Assembly (NCBI GenBank): GCA_003215355.1
Contig: QCKL01000003.1
Span: forward strand, 1-64,000
Direction of reading: 5' to 3'
Length of the DNA: 64,000 nucleotides
Source: Prochlorococcus sp. AG-409-O23
GTDB lineage: Bacteria > Cyanobacteriota > Cyanobacteriia > PCC-6307 > Cyanobiaceae
How positions within the stretch are numbered: position 1 is the stretch's first letter; every line of letters starts with the position of its first letter. Of the stretch, positions 10,739 to 19,691 are shown one piece after another. Below the pieces are notes generated by a model. That model was not told the DNA's origin and did not search any database. It saw only the letters and a program-made list of their open reading frames with translations. The translations under genes and the position numbers were made by a program.

Positions 10739-11055
10739 TGGATCAACTTGAAAATCTTTTTTTTGCTCTATTGATTGTGTATTGAGCCATTTCTTTAATC
10801 TCTTGCTCAGCAGGTAAATAAGATTCTAGAAAATTTTGAGAGGCATCAGTCTGGACAACCAAACCTATGCGTATGCAGAATGAATAAAGTAATCTGATGA
10901 CTTCCTTGTCTATATTTTGCGTAAAGCCATTGGAAATAAACCAGGCAAGTTTGTAATAGGCATAGAAGGCACAATCTTGTTTCATAAACTTAGCAGGATG
11001 CTCAGTAAAGTTTCTACTAAAACTCTTAGGGTCCCACCCTCGTGTTATTGATGGC
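10736..11055. repeat. Perfect 320-bp direct repeat, copy 1
   Basis: Base-for-base identical to 12025-12344 when the lines are compared. It covers the last 103 codons and stop codon of the glycosyltransferase at 10743-11864, plus six bases beyond, including the start codon of the hydrolase. Identity stops abruptly at both edges: T versus C before CATTGG on the left, TCTAG versus GTTTC after GATGGC on the right. Confidence 0.97.
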
Positions 11056-11864
11056 TCTAGTTCTAATTGAAATTTGTAGCATGTAGCCAAAAAGTATAAG
11101 AGTCCAAAGTGCTCTTCTTCTCGATATATCCCTAAGGACCTAGCTTCGGCTTTCGTAATTGTATATGCCCCTCCAAAACCACCAACTTTTCTAACAGAAC
11201 TTGTTTTAAAGACTAATGAGGACCAAGAAGTGACAAATGGCCGACTGGAGTTTGAGCGAGAAAGATTTTCAACAAAATTCTTACCTTCTATAGTTAAATC
11301 ACTTCTTACCCCTGCCAATTTTTCTGTGACTCTATTATCACTTAAAATATATGCATACTTCAATAACTTGTTTAAATATAAATGTTCAGGCGTCATTTCC
11401 ACTTCATGCGTCTCCCCATCAATTTGTTTGCTAAGATAAAACAATTTACTGCTAGGCGACCCATCCATCTCTAGTTTCCAAGCCGTTTCTGTTATGCAGT
11501 TTCCATAAAAACAAGCTACCTTTTCATTGTCCTGTAGTAATTTAACTGCCCGTTCATAGAAGTCGTCACTTATTAGCCAATCATCGTGCTCTAGAAAAGC
11601 AAAGAAGTCAGTATTTACTTGACTATAAAGCCATTCTTTATTTGACAAAATACCCAAATTTACTTTTTGCCTTGTTAACTTTAAACTATTAAATGAAGAG
11701 CTAAAGCTTTTAAGTATTCCCGGGTCTATGGGTATAGGAGATTTATCATCAGAAATTATGATCGATAAGTCCGCAGATATTGTTTGCTTGCCTAATGTTT
11801 CCAATGCTCTTATAAGAACATGATTGTTGTTATAGGCAGGAATTAGTACAGAGAGTAAAGACAT
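10743..11864 (-). CDS. Family 2 glycosyltransferase, paralogue A
   Basis: 373 residues. The N-terminal GT-A domain is recognisable: SVLIPAYNNNHVLIRALETL, IIISDDKSPIP (nucleotide-sugar aspartates near residues 37-39) and FFAFLEHDDWL as the DxD-like metal site. No membrane segments are visible, so it is probably a cytosolic enzyme that extends a surface polysaccharide or LPS sugar chain; donor and acceptor are unknown. It aligns with the neighbour at 12032-13120 over its whole length. The first 270 residues are clearly diverged while the last 103 are identical at DNA level. ATG at 11864. The hydrolase begins four bases after its stop. Confidence 0.87.
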   Translation of the reverse strand: MSLLSVLIPAYNNNHVLIRALETLGKQTISADLSIIISDDKSPIPIDPGILKSFSSSFNSLKLTRQKVNLGILSNKEWLYSQVNTDFFAFLEHDDWLISDDFYERAVKLLQDNEKVACFYGNCITETAWKLEMDGSPSSKLFYLSKQIDGETHEVEMTPEHLYLNKLLKYAYILSDNRVTEKLAGVRSDLTIEGKNFVENLSRSNSSRPFVTSWSSLVFKTSSVRKVGGFGGAYTITKAEARSLGIYREEEHFGLLYFLATCYKFQLELEPSITRGWDPKSFSRNFTEHPAKFMKQDCAFYAYYKLAWFISNGFTQNIDKEVIRLLYSFCIRIGLVVQTDASQNFLESYLPAEQEIKEMAQYTINRAKKRFSS

Positions 11865-12024
11865 CGTTATCTTATTAAGGTTTGGCCTATTCGATAAATT
11901 CGGGTTTTGATATCAATTTTGAAAATCATTCTAACATCGAAATTTTGATTTATCCGATTAAATAGATTGAAGAATCTTTCCCTTGTTCAAAAAGCTAAAT
12001 ACTTTGGATGTAAATCGCCACACC

Positions 12025-12344
12025 CATTGGATCAACTTGAAAATCTTTTTTTTGCTCTATTGATTGTGTATTGAGCCATTTCTTTAATCTCTTGCTCAGC
12101 AGGTAAATAAGATTCTAGAAAATTTTGAGAGGCATCAGTCTGGACAACCAAACCTATGCGTATGCAGAATGAATAAAGTAATCTGATGACTTCCTTGTCT
12201 ATATTTTGCGTAAAGCCATTGGAAATAAACCAGGCAAGTTTGTAATAGGCATAGAAGGCACAATCTTGTTTCATAAACTTAGCAGGATGCTCAGTAAAGT
12301 TTCTACTAAAACTCTTAGGGTCCCACCCTCGTGTTATTGATGGC
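12025..12344. repeat. Perfect 320-bp direct repeat, copy 2
   Basis: Second copy of the repeat at 10736-11055, displaced by 1289 bp. It covers the 3' end of glycosyltransferase B and six bases after its stop. In this copy the duplicated ATG (12025-12027 on the complement) opens only about ten codons unlike the hydrolase, which suggests that copy 1 was the source. Confidence 0.97.
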
Positions 12345-13120
12345 GTTTCTTCTAGCTTGAATTTAAAGCGAGACGCAAGTAGATATAGAAGCCCAAAATG
12401 TTCTTCTTCTCGATAAATATCTAGTGCACGCGACTCTGCCAGTGAAATTGTATATGACCCACCAAAACCCCCTATATTCCTTACATGAAATGTACTAAAT
12501 ACCAAAGCAGATTGTGAAGAAACAAATGGGATGGAAGCATTTGATTTAGATAAATTATATGCAAAATCTTGACCTTGCATAATTAAATTTTCTTTAATTC
12601 CTTTCAAGCTAGATTGATTTATGTAGTATCCAAATTTTGCTACATGTTCGACACACTCTATTTTTTCCCCTGCCCACCTATAAGTTCCTATTACAAAACT
12701 TGAGAGAATGCCATTTTCATCTGTTATCCATCCTGGTTCAGTTACTGCATTGCCATAAAAGCAGCAAAGCTGTTGGTCTTCTTTTAGATAATTAATTGCC
12801 CGTTCATAAAAATCATTGCGAATCAACCAATCATCGTGTTCCATAAATGCAAAGAAGTCAGTATTAACTTGATTGAAAAGCCATTCTTTATTTGATAAGA
12901 CTCCTAGGTTGACGTTTTGCCTGATTAGCTTTAGATCAAAGAAAAAACTTTTAAAAGCTATTACTTCATCTCTATATATAGGGCATGGTGAATGATCGTC
13001 AGAAACTATAATTAAAAGTTGTTTTGAGATTGTTTGCTCTGCTAATGTCTCTAATGCCCTGATCAGAGATCTAGTGTTGTTGTAAGCAGGAATCAATATA
13101 GATATTAAGGCTCTATTCAC
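12032..13120 (-). CDS. Family 2 glycosyltransferase, paralogue B
   Basis: 362 residues, GTG start at 13120. Same architecture as the downstream paralogue: ISILIPAYNNTRSLIRALETL, IIVSDDHSPCPIY, VNLGVLSNKEWLFNQVNTDFF and FMEHDDWLIRNDFYERAI. The middle section (about residues 130-200) differs most and could set acceptor or donor specificity. The last 103 residues, from PSITRGWDPKSF, are identical to paralogue A. It is separated from A by 167 bp (11865-12031) with no recognisable gene. The pair forms a small accessory island between the sigma factor/hydrolase and mutY. A role in cell-surface glycan synthesis is inferred from the family only. Confidence 0.87.
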   Translation of the reverse strand: MNRALISILIPAYNNTRSLIRALETLAEQTISKQLLIIVSDDHSPCPIYRDEVIAFKSFFFDLKLIRQNVNLGVLSNKEWLFNQVNTDFFAFMEHDDWLIRNDFYERAINYLKEDQQLCCFYGNAVTEPGWITDENGILSSFVIGTYRWAGEKIECVEHVAKFGYYINQSSLKGIKENLIMQGQDFAYNLSKSNASIPFVSSQSALVFSTFHVRNIGGFGGSYTISLAESRALDIYREEEHFGLLYLLASRFKFKLEETPSITRGWDPKSFSRNFTEHPAKFMKQDCAFYAYYKLAWFISNGFTQNIDKEVIRLLYSFCIRIGLVVQTDASQNFLESYLPAEQEIKEMAQYTINRAKKRFSS

Positions 13121-13185
13121 AGTAATTAACTTGCTCGTCTTGCAATTCTACTTTCATTTAAGTATTTATTTATTCTTTGTGTCGA

Positions 13186-14382
13186 ATGAGTCAAAGGCCT
13201 GAAGAAAACTTGCTAAGCACTCTTCCTGTTGAGAGGCATGTAATTTTACGCACAAAACTTCTTGAATGGTATGCAGAGAAAGGTCGTCATTGGATTCCAT
13301 GGAAGCTCAAAGCTGATGGCACTTCAGCAGGGTCTGGAGAGGCTATAGATCCATATCGAATTTGGATTGCTGAAGTCATGCTTCAGCAGACCCAATTGAA
13401 GACAATGTTTCCTTATTGGGAAAAGTGGATTAAAACTTTTCCTACTCTTTTTGATTTAGCAAATGCAGACCAGCAAGAGGTTTTACTAGTTTGGCAAGGA
13501 CTGGGTTATTACTCTCGAGCGAGACGAATCCATCAATCATCAATGATTTTATTGGATGCAATTGGGGATACAAAATCTTTAGACCCCAATCAATGGCCTA
13601 AGGATTTGGAATTTTGGATTGCTTTACCAGGGATTGGTAGAAGCACCGCGGGGAGCATTATTTCGTCAGCTTTTGATTGCCCTAGCCCGATTTTGGATGG
13701 GAATGTCAAAAGAGTTTTCTCCAGATTGATTGCATGTTCAAGGCCAGTGGAGTCAGTGACTAATCGCTTTTGGTGTTTAAGCGAGCAATTACTTGATAAG
13801 CAAAGTCCAAGGAAATTCAATCAAGCTCTAATGGATCTTGGGGCGATGGTTTGCAAACCGCGCAATCCAACATGTTTGACTTGTCCCTGGCAAAAACATG
13901 ATTGCATTGCCTACTCTTCCGGAAAGCCGAATCATTTTCCTGTGAAGGCATCCAGCAAATCAGTCCCTTATGAGGTTATTGGTGTTGGTGTAGTCCTAAA
14001 TGCTGATGGAGAAGTTTTGATAGATCAGCGACATGATCAGGGCCTTTTAGGAGGTTTGTGGGAGTTTCCCGGGGGCAAAAAAGAGCACGGAGAGGGAATA
14101 CAGGAAACTATTGCTCGTGAGTTACGCGAAGAATTGGGAATTGAGATTGAAGTGGCGGATCTACTTGTTGACTTTGAACATTTATATAGCCATAAACGTC
14201 TTCGTTTTGTGGTGCATTTATGTAACTGGATTGCGGGGACACCTCAACCTTTTGCTAGTCAAAAAGTGCAATGGGTGGATCCAAATTCTTTAGGTGAATT
14301 CCCTTTCCCTGCTGCAAATGCAAAAATGATAAGAGCTTTGAATGAATATCTCCGGGGAGACAAGTCTTCTAAATCTCATTAG
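13186..14382 (+). CDS. mutY: A/G-specific adenine glycosylase
   Basis: Removes adenine paired with 8-oxoguanine in base excision repair. Start taken at the ATG 13186, three codons after an in-frame TTG. Numbering from there: catalytic glutamate in IAEVMLQQTQ (E63), helix-hairpin-helix LPGIGRSTAG (148-157), catalytic aspartate in LDGNVKRVF (D171), iron-sulfur cysteines C223, C230, C233, C240, and a C-terminal Nudix-like domain with an intact Nudix box (G297 to G318). Two oddities: an insertion of roughly eleven residues before the catalytic helix (KADGTSAGSGEAI), and six rather than five residues between the last two cluster cysteines. The 3' end overlaps the long reading of the next ORF, but not its likely start. 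Confidence 0.95.
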   Translation: MSQRPEENLLSTLPVERHVILRTKLLEWYAEKGRHWIPWKLKADGTSAGSGEAIDPYRIWIAEVMLQQTQLKTMFPYWEKWIKTFPTLFDLANADQQEVLLVWQGLGYYSRARRIHQSSMILLDAIGDTKSLDPNQWPKDLEFWIALPGIGRSTAGSIISSAFDCPSPILDGNVKRVFSRLIACSRPVESVTNRFWCLSEQLLDKQSPRKFNQALMDLGAMVCKPRNPTCLTCPWQKHDCIAYSSGKPNHFPVKASSKSVPYEVIGVGVVLNADGEVLIDQRHDQGLLGGLWEFPGGKKEHGEGIQETIARELREELGIEIEVADLLVDFEHLYSHKRLRFVVHLCNWIAGTPQPFASQKVQWVDPNSLGEFPFPAANAKMIRALNEYLRGDKSSKSH

Positions 14383-14407
14383 GTTTGAAATATCTGATCG
14401 GGAATCA

Positions 14408-15433
14408 ATGGCAGTTGTTGGTCCTGCAAACCTTCAGGCGCCAGAAGTTATATGCATTGGCGAAGCTCTTGTAGATCGTTTGGGTCCCCTTGGCGGAGAT
14501 CCTGCTTCGAATAAGAATGTTGAAGATTGTTTGGGTGGTGCTCCAGCGAATGTTGCGTGTGGGTTGGCCAGACTGGGGAATCAGGTCGCCTTTGTTGGAT
14601 GCCTAGGTGCAGATTCAATAGGGATGAGTTTTAGGAATTTGATGGCTTCTCGTGGAGTCAATCTTTCAGGCTTACAGATCGATAGCAATAGACCAAGTCG
14701 AATTGTTTTGGTACGTCGTGATCTCAATGGAGAAAGGACTTTTCAGGGATTTTATGGAGATAAAGGTAATGGATTCTCTGATCAAGCTCTCAATTTAAAA
14801 GACTTGATAAATTCGTGGCCACTTCTTGTCCACAAAGCCAGTTGGTTATTAGTAGGCACTATCCCTTTGGCGACCAGCTTGTCTTCCGAAGCTTTGAAAT
14901 GGAGTGTAGAAAAGGCGTTGGAGAATGGATTGAAAATTGCAATTGATGTGAATTGGCGTCCTACCTTTTGGGATGACAATTTTGCACCAGATGCAGGCCC
15001 TGATGACTATGCCCTCTCTGTTATTCAGCCTCTTCTGGAAAGTGCCTCTTTGATCAAGCTTGCAAGGGAAGAGGCAATTTGGTTTTTCAAAACTCAAGAT
15101 CCTTATGGGATTGCTCGGATGCTCCCAAAGGAGCCTGATGTAGTTATTACTGATGGTGCAAAACCGGTGAGATGGTTTCTTAAAGGAGTAATTGGTGAAA
15201 CTGAGGCTTTGGCTCCACCTTCTGTAATTGATACCACAGGGGCTGGAGATGCGTTTACAGCCGGATTATTGAATCAATTGCTCAAAGTTTCGTCATCTAA
15301 AAAGAGTTCAGAAACCCTCCATGAGATTGTCCGTTTCGCAGCAGCTTGTGGGGCTTTGGTTTGTAGTAATTCAGGCGCAATTGCCCCCCAGCCAAGCAGT
15401 GGGCAGGTTCACTCATTCCTGGCGTCTATTTAA
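14408..15433 (+). CDS. PfkB-family carbohydrate kinase, probably fructokinase
   Basis: Phosphorylates a sugar, most likely fructose, with ATP. The frame opens at 14342, but the ATG at 14408 (MAVVGPANLQAPEVICIGEA) starts just before the family N-terminus and lies 25 bp after the mutY stop. Visible motifs: IGEALVDRLG, LGGAPANVACGLARLG (substrate-binding glycines), GTIPLATS, AIDVNWRPTFW, and the PfkB signature 2 with catalytic base DTTGAGDAFTAGLL near the C-terminus. Length 341 residues is normal. Its stop overlaps the convergent tsaE stop by 4 bp. Other PfkB sugars, such as ribose or 2-keto-gluconate, cannot be excluded. Confidence 0.9.
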   Translation: MAVVGPANLQAPEVICIGEALVDRLGPLGGDPASNKNVEDCLGGAPANVACGLARLGNQVAFVGCLGADSIGMSFRNLMASRGVNLSGLQIDSNRPSRIVLVRRDLNGERTFQGFYGDKGNGFSDQALNLKDLINSWPLLVHKASWLLVGTIPLATSLSSEALKWSVEKALENGLKIAIDVNWRPTFWDDNFAPDAGPDDYALSVIQPLLESASLIKLAREEAIWFFKTQDPYGIARMLPKEPDVVITDGAKPVRWFLKGVIGETEALAPPSVIDTTGAGDAFTAGLLNQLLKVSSSKKSSETLHEIVRFAAACGALVCSNSGAIAPQPSSGQVHSFLASI

Positions 15434-15957
15434 AGGTTGAGTAGGCGCGCTTTTCGTCCCTCTACTTGGCCATATTCCAATTTTAGGTGCAAAGCATCTT
15501 TTAGCTCTAGATCCAATCGTTCTGGCCATTCAACGACCATTAGCGCGCCAATGGCATCTGCCTCTTCTGATTCTTGTAAAAACAACTCATTAGCAGATTG
15601 CGTTTCTTCCAATCTGTATAGGTCTAAATGAAATAGAGGAATCCGTCCCGTTTCGTAATGCTGGGCTAAGGCAAAAGTCGGACTGGTTATTGGCTCATGA
15701 ATACCCAAACTCTCTGCTATACCTTTGACTAGCGAGGTCTTGCCTGCGCCTAAAGGGCCTTCTAAAAAAAGTAATTTCAAATCAGGGACCATTCTTATTA
15801 GAGTCTTCCCCAGGTCAATTGTTGCCTTGAGGTTTTTAAGGTTCCAACATTCATCTGTAGATTGCCTCGCAATCGAGCCGGAAGTCTTAATGACTTCATA
15901 GAGGTTCCTTTCCACGGTTACCCCAAGGGAGATTTCAACCATGGTGGCAGTGTCCAC
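15430..15957 (-). CDS. tsaE: tRNA threonylcarbamoyladenosine biosynthesis ATPase TsaE
   Basis: Works with TsaB, TsaD and TsaC to make t6A37 in ANN-decoding tRNAs. Walker A is [15 protein letters not shown] (about residues 85-99); [11 protein letters not shown] and HLDLYRLE follow, then MVVEWPERL, all diagnostic. Two ATG starts are possible: 15957 or 15942 ([10 protein letters not shown]). The 175-residue reading has an N-terminal extension of about 30 residues relative to typical TsaE, so the true start could be a non-ATG codon further in. The inner ATG overlaps the ahcY start codon on the other strand, so the promoter must lie within ahcY coding sequence. Confidence 0.93.
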   Translation of the reverse strand: MDTATMVEISLGVTVERNLYEVIKTSGSIARQSTDECWNLKNLKATIDLGKTLIRMVPDLKLLFLEGPLGAGKTSLVKGIAESLGIHEPITSPTFALAQHYETGRIPLFHLDLYRLEETQSANELFLQESEEADAIGALMVVEWPERLDLELKDALHLKLEYGQVEGRKARLLNL

Positions 15958-17371
15958 ATCAATTACCTCATCTGAGGTCTTTTCTGATCATGTAGTTGCC
16001 GATATCGGCCTGGCAGATTTCGGGAGAAAGGAACTTTCTATTGCTGAAACCGAGATGCCTGGCCTTATGGCACTGCGCACTAAATATGGCAATCAAAAAC
16101 CTTTAAAGGGTGCGCGTATTGCAGGCAGCCTGCACATGACGATTCAAACAGGCGTGTTAATTGAGACCTTGGTTGCTCTTGGAGCGCAAGTTCGCTGGGC
16201 TTCTTGCAATATCTTTTCTACTCAAGATCATGCAGCTGCTGCTATTGCAGCGAGTGGTGTCCCTGTTTTTGCAGTGAAAGGGGAGACACTTGAAGAGTAT
16301 TGGGCCTACACCCATCGAATTCTTGAGTGGGGGAATGGTGAGTCGCCGAACATGATTCTTGATGATGGTGGTGACGCAACTGGACTTGTGATGCTTGGGA
16401 GTAAGGCTGAACAAGATCTTTCCCTTCTAGAAAATCCTGATAATGAGGAGGAGAAAGCTTTATTTGCATCTATAAGGACAAAACTTGACCAGGATCCAGG
16501 CTTTTATTCGAGAGTAAAGGGAACTATTCAAGGAGTTACAGAAGAGACTACTACTGGTGTTGCACGCCTTTATCAGATGCAAAAAAATGGTGAATTGCCA
16601 TTCCCAGCTATTAATGTCAACGACTCGGTAACTAAAAGTAAATTTGATAATTTGTATGGCTGTAGAGAGTCTTTAGTAGATGGTATTAAGCGTGCAACAG
16701 ATGTAATGGTTGCAGGTAAGGTTGCCCTAGTTATTGGTTATGGAGATGTTGGAAAAGGCTCTGCTCAGTCATTGAGAGGGCTTGGTGCAACGGTAATGAT
16801 TGCTGAGATTGACCCTATATGTGCTTTGCAGGCAGCGATGGAAGGCTATCGCGTAGTGCGTCTTGAGGAGGTGGTTAAAGAGGTTGACATCTTTGTCACT
16901 GCTACGGGCAACTTCCAAGTAATCCGTCATGAACATTTGATTCTGATGAAAGATGAGGCAATTGTGTGCAATATTGGCCATTTTGATAATGAGATTGATG
17001 TTGCCTCTTTAAGGCAATATGAATGGGAAAATATTAAGCCTCAGGTTGATCATATAACTCTCCCAAGCTCAAATAGAATAATTCTTTTAGCAGAAGGGAG
17101 ATTGGTAAATCTTGGATGTGCTACTGGACACCCAAGCTTTGTGATGAGTAATTCTTTTACTAATCAAGTATTAGCTCAGATTGAGCTTTTTACTAAGGGT
17201 AATAAATATTCTCATGAGGTTTATGTTTTGCCTAAGCATCTTGACGAGATGGTAGCCAGATTGCATTTAGAAAAAATTGGAGCAAGTTTAACTGAGCTAA
17301 CTCCTAAGCAAGCTGATTATATTAGTGTTCCTGTTCAAGGCCCCTACAAGCCTGATCATTATAGGTATTAA
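15941..17371 (+). CDS. ahcY: S-adenosyl-L-homocysteine hydrolase
   Basis: Reversibly hydrolyses S-adenosylhomocysteine to homocysteine and adenosine, keeping methylation reactions going. 476 residues. Marks: [46 protein letters not shown], the NAD-binding loop [15 protein letters not shown] (about residues 265-280), [19 protein letters not shown], and the C-terminal KPDHYRY that completes the partner subunit's NAD site. A purine-rich ribosome site (AAGGGAG, 15926-15932) precedes the ATG at the right distance, supporting this start. It contains the insertion found in bacterial and plant enzymes. Confidence 0.98.
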   Translation: MVAVSTSITSSEVFSDHVVADIGLADFGRKELSIAETEMPGLMALRTKYGNQKPLKGARIAGSLHMTIQTGVLIETLVALGAQVRWASCNIFSTQDHAAAAIAASGVPVFAVKGETLEEYWAYTHRILEWGNGESPNMILDDGGDATGLVMLGSKAEQDLSLLENPDNEEEKALFASIRTKLDQDPGFYSRVKGTIQGVTEETTTGVARLYQMQKNGELPFPAINVNDSVTKSKFDNLYGCRESLVDGIKRATDVMVAGKVALVIGYGDVGKGSAQSLRGLGATVMIAEIDPICALQAAMEGYRVVRLEEVVKEVDIFVTATGNFQVIRHEHLILMKDEAIVCNIGHFDNEIDVASLRQYEWENIKPQVDHITLPSSNRIILLAEGRLVNLGCATGHPSFVMSNSFTNQVLAQIELFTKGNKYSHEVYVLPKHLDEMVARLHLEKIGASLTELTPKQADYISVPVQGPYKPDHYRY

Positions 17372-17429
17372 TTAAATCTAGTATCTATATAATTTGACCA
17401 GTTTAATTATTATTCAATTTGCATGATTA

Positions 17430-18089
17430 ATGGACTTTTCTGAGCTGATAATCAATTTACCTAATTTGATAGGTAAGGCTGTTGAGTCTAATCAATGGAT
17501 TGGTTATGGCGCCATATTAATTGCAATGTTCCTGGAGAATCTGTTCCCTCCTATTCCCTCTGAGTTGATCATGCCACTTGGAGGCTTTTATGTGCAGCAG
17601 GGACAAATGCAATTGATGCCAGTAGTTATTGCAGGACTGGTTGGGACTGTTCTTGGAGCTTTCCCATGGTATGGAATTGGTCGGCTTGTGAATGAAGAAA
17701 GACTGCAGGGATGGCTAAGTAGAAATGGACGTTGGATTGGTATTAGCCCTGAGGATCTTTCAAAAAGCAGGCGATGGTTTAGTCGTTATGGCACGGCATT
17801 GGTCTTTTGGGGTCGATTGATTCCAGGAATTCGAACTTTGATATCTGTTCCTGCTGGCATTGAGCTCATGCCCCTTGCTCCCTTCGTTCTTTGGACTACT
17901 GCAGGTAGCTTGATCTGGACACTGTTCCTAACTCTCGCTGGTTTTCTGCTTGGAGAGAGCTATAGCAATGTTGAATTATGGATTGAGCCTTTTTCAAAGA
18001 TCATCAAGGTATTGCTTGTTTTGGCAATTACATATGGGGTGCTTGGGATCTTTCTACGTATTTGGCGGAGGGCTAGAAAAATCAAATAA
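17430..18089 (+). CDS. DedA-family membrane protein
   Basis: 219-residue integral membrane protein of the DedA/SNARE-associated (VTT) family. Members are linked to undecaprenyl-phosphate or phospholipid translocation and proton-dependent membrane homeostasis. Marks: LENLFPPIPSELIMPLGGFYV (residues 36-56), GTVLGAFPWYGIGRLV, and RWFSRYGTALVFWGRLIPGIRTLISVPAG, with the conserved arginines of the re-entrant region. Five hydrophobic segments are visible. ATG at 17430, 58 bp after ahcY. The lipid substrate is unknown. Confidence 0.92.
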   Translation: MDFSELIINLPNLIGKAVESNQWIGYGAILIAMFLENLFPPIPSELIMPLGGFYVQQGQMQLMPVVIAGLVGTVLGAFPWYGIGRLVNEERLQGWLSRNGRWIGISPEDLSKSRRWFSRYGTALVFWGRLIPGIRTLISVPAGIELMPLAPFVLWTTAGSLIWTLFLTLAGFLLGESYSNVELWIEPFSKIIKVLLVLAITYGVLGIFLRIWRRARKIK

Positions 18090-18097
18090 TTTGAGCT

Positions 18098-18493
18098 TTA
18101 GAAAGGAATTTCATCTGAGCTAGGCGTATTGCCACCGCCTGAGAATTCAGACCCATTTGTGTTGTTTGATTCTGAATCTCTTTTGGAGCCAAGTAGCTCG
18201 AGCCTGTCTACTCGAACTACTGGTTTGTTTCTTTGCTCTCCAGTTTTCCTATCGTTCCAAGAATCGATTTTGAAGCTTCCAAGGACACCTATTAAGGAAC
18301 CCTTCTTGACAAAATCTGCTGCGACTTGAGCTTGTTTCCCCCAGATCTCAAGATTGAACCAGTCAGGTTCGTCGTCTCTATTGCGACGGTTGACAGCCAT
18401 TGTGAGGTTCGCGACAACACTTCCAGATTCGAAGTAGCGCACCTCAGGATCGCGACCAGCTCTCCCCACGAGAGTGACTGAATTGACTCCCAT
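18098..18493 (-). CDS. ssb: Single-stranded DNA-binding protein
   Basis: 131 residues. The OB-fold domain runs from MGVNSVTLVGRAGRDPEVRY to about residue 105 (VVANLTMAVNR, DEPDWFNLEIWGKQAQ, GSFKIDSW). A short Ser/Asn/Gly linker follows and the protein ends in the acidic tip SSDEIPF, which recruits repair and replication partners. It is shorter than E. coli SSB because the linker is short, as in many cyanobacteria. Convergent with the DedA gene (8-bp gap) and divergent from mreB. Confidence 0.96.
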   Translation of the reverse strand: MGVNSVTLVGRAGRDPEVRYFESGSVVANLTMAVNRRNRDDEPDWFNLEIWGKQAQVAADFVKKGSLIGVLGSFKIDSWNDRKTGEQRNKPVVRVDRLELLGSKRDSESNNTNGSEFSGGGNTPSSDEIPF

Positions 18494-18634
18494 TGCGTTC
18501 TCCCAAGTTCAGATGTTCCCCAATCATGAGGGAATCTTCTAATGAGTGTATGCAAGGAGTTCCAGACTGTTGGCTGGTAGCCAAAGAATGCACTCGGAAA
18601 TACATTTATGATTCGCCGAAGTTATTAAAAAGCC

Positions 18635-19687
18635 GTGTTTCTGAGACGTTTCAAATTATCGCGCGATATCGGGATAGATCTTGGTACTGCGAATACTTTG
18701 ATCTATGTCTCTGGGAAAGGGATAGTTCTTCAGGAACCTTCAGTTGTGGCATTAGATCTGGAGGAATTGGTGCCCTTAGCAGTTGGTGACGATGCGAAAT
18801 TGATGCTAGGACGAACCCCAGGAAATATTCGAGCCGTGCGTCCTCTGAGGGATGGTGTAATTGCTGACTTCGATGCGGCGGAACAGATGCTGAAAAGTTT
18901 TATTCAGAAATGTAATGAAGGCAGGGGGATTATTGCGCCACGCTTAGTTGTAGGCATTCCAAGTGGCGTGACAGGCGTTGAGCGACGCGCTGTTCGTGAA
19001 GCGGGGATGGCAGGGGCTCGAGAAGTTCATTTAATTGATGAACCCGTAGCAGCTGCGATAGGGGCTTCTTTGCCGGTTACTGAGCCAATTGGAACCATGA
19101 TCGTCGACATTGGAGGAGGAACGACTGAGGTGGCTGTGCTCAGCTTGGGAGGAACAGTTTTAAGTGAGTCGGTTCGAGTGGCTGGTGATGAAATTAATGA
19201 AGCAATTGGTACTTATCTCAAAAAAGTTCACAATCTTGTAGTGGGAGAGAGAACAGCAGAGGAGATCAAGATTCGTATTGGTTCAGCGTTCCCAGATAAT
19301 GAATTTGACTTGCAATCAATGGATGTGCGCGGCCTCCACTTGCTTTCTGGGCTGCCTAGATCTATTAATTTGCAAGCTGGAGAATTGCGAGAGGCAATGG
19401 CTGAACCACTCAATAAGATTGTGGAAGCCGTTAAACGAACTTTGGAGCGTACTCCTCCTGAATTGGCGGCTGACATTGTTGACCGGGGAATTATGTTGGC
19501 GGGCGGGGGAGCTTTAGTTCGTGGAATCAGTGATCTTGTTAGCCATGAGACTGGAATCTTTACTCATGTAGCCGAAGATCCTTTGTTGTGTGTAGTCAAC
19601 GGATGTGGTCAGGTTTTGGAGGATTTCAAACGTCTAAGGCGAGTACTAGATACTCCCGACTTTGCTAGAAATTCTGTGACGGACTGA
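18635..19687 (+). CDS. mreB: Rod shape-determining actin homologue MreB
   Basis: 350-residue actin-like protein that forms membrane-bound filaments guiding lateral wall synthesis. Actin-fold phosphate loops are clear: DIGIDLGTANTLIYVSGKG (residues 10-28) and MIVDIGGGTTEVAVLSLGG (about 150-170), plus LIDEPVAAAIGASLP and the adenosine motif MLAGGGALVRGISDL. The first residues, FLRRFKLSRDI, form the short amphipathic lead typical of bacterial MreB. ATG at 18635; an overlapping ORF in another frame is a shadow. First gene of mreB-mreC-mreD, with 4 bp to mreC. Confidence 0.97.
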   Translation: MFLRRFKLSRDIGIDLGTANTLIYVSGKGIVLQEPSVVALDLEELVPLAVGDDAKLMLGRTPGNIRAVRPLRDGVIADFDAAEQMLKSFIQKCNEGRGIIAPRLVVGIPSGVTGVERRAVREAGMAGAREVHLIDEPVAAAIGASLPVTEPIGTMIVDIGGGTTEVAVLSLGGTVLSESVRVAGDEINEAIGTYLKKVHNLVVGERTAEEIKIRIGSAFPDNEFDLQSMDVRGLHLLSGLPRSINLQAGELREAMAEPLNKIVEAVKRTLERTPPELAADIVDRGIMLAGGGALVRGISDLVSHETGIFTHVAEDPLLCVVNGCGQVLEDFKRLRRVLDTPDFARNSVTD

Positions 19688-19691
19688 GTTT

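Noticed and set aside
10736..12344. The 320-bp repeats as an insertion sequence or transposon ends
   Set aside because: They are direct, lie mostly within coding sequence of homologous genes, and no transposase or target-site duplication is visible.
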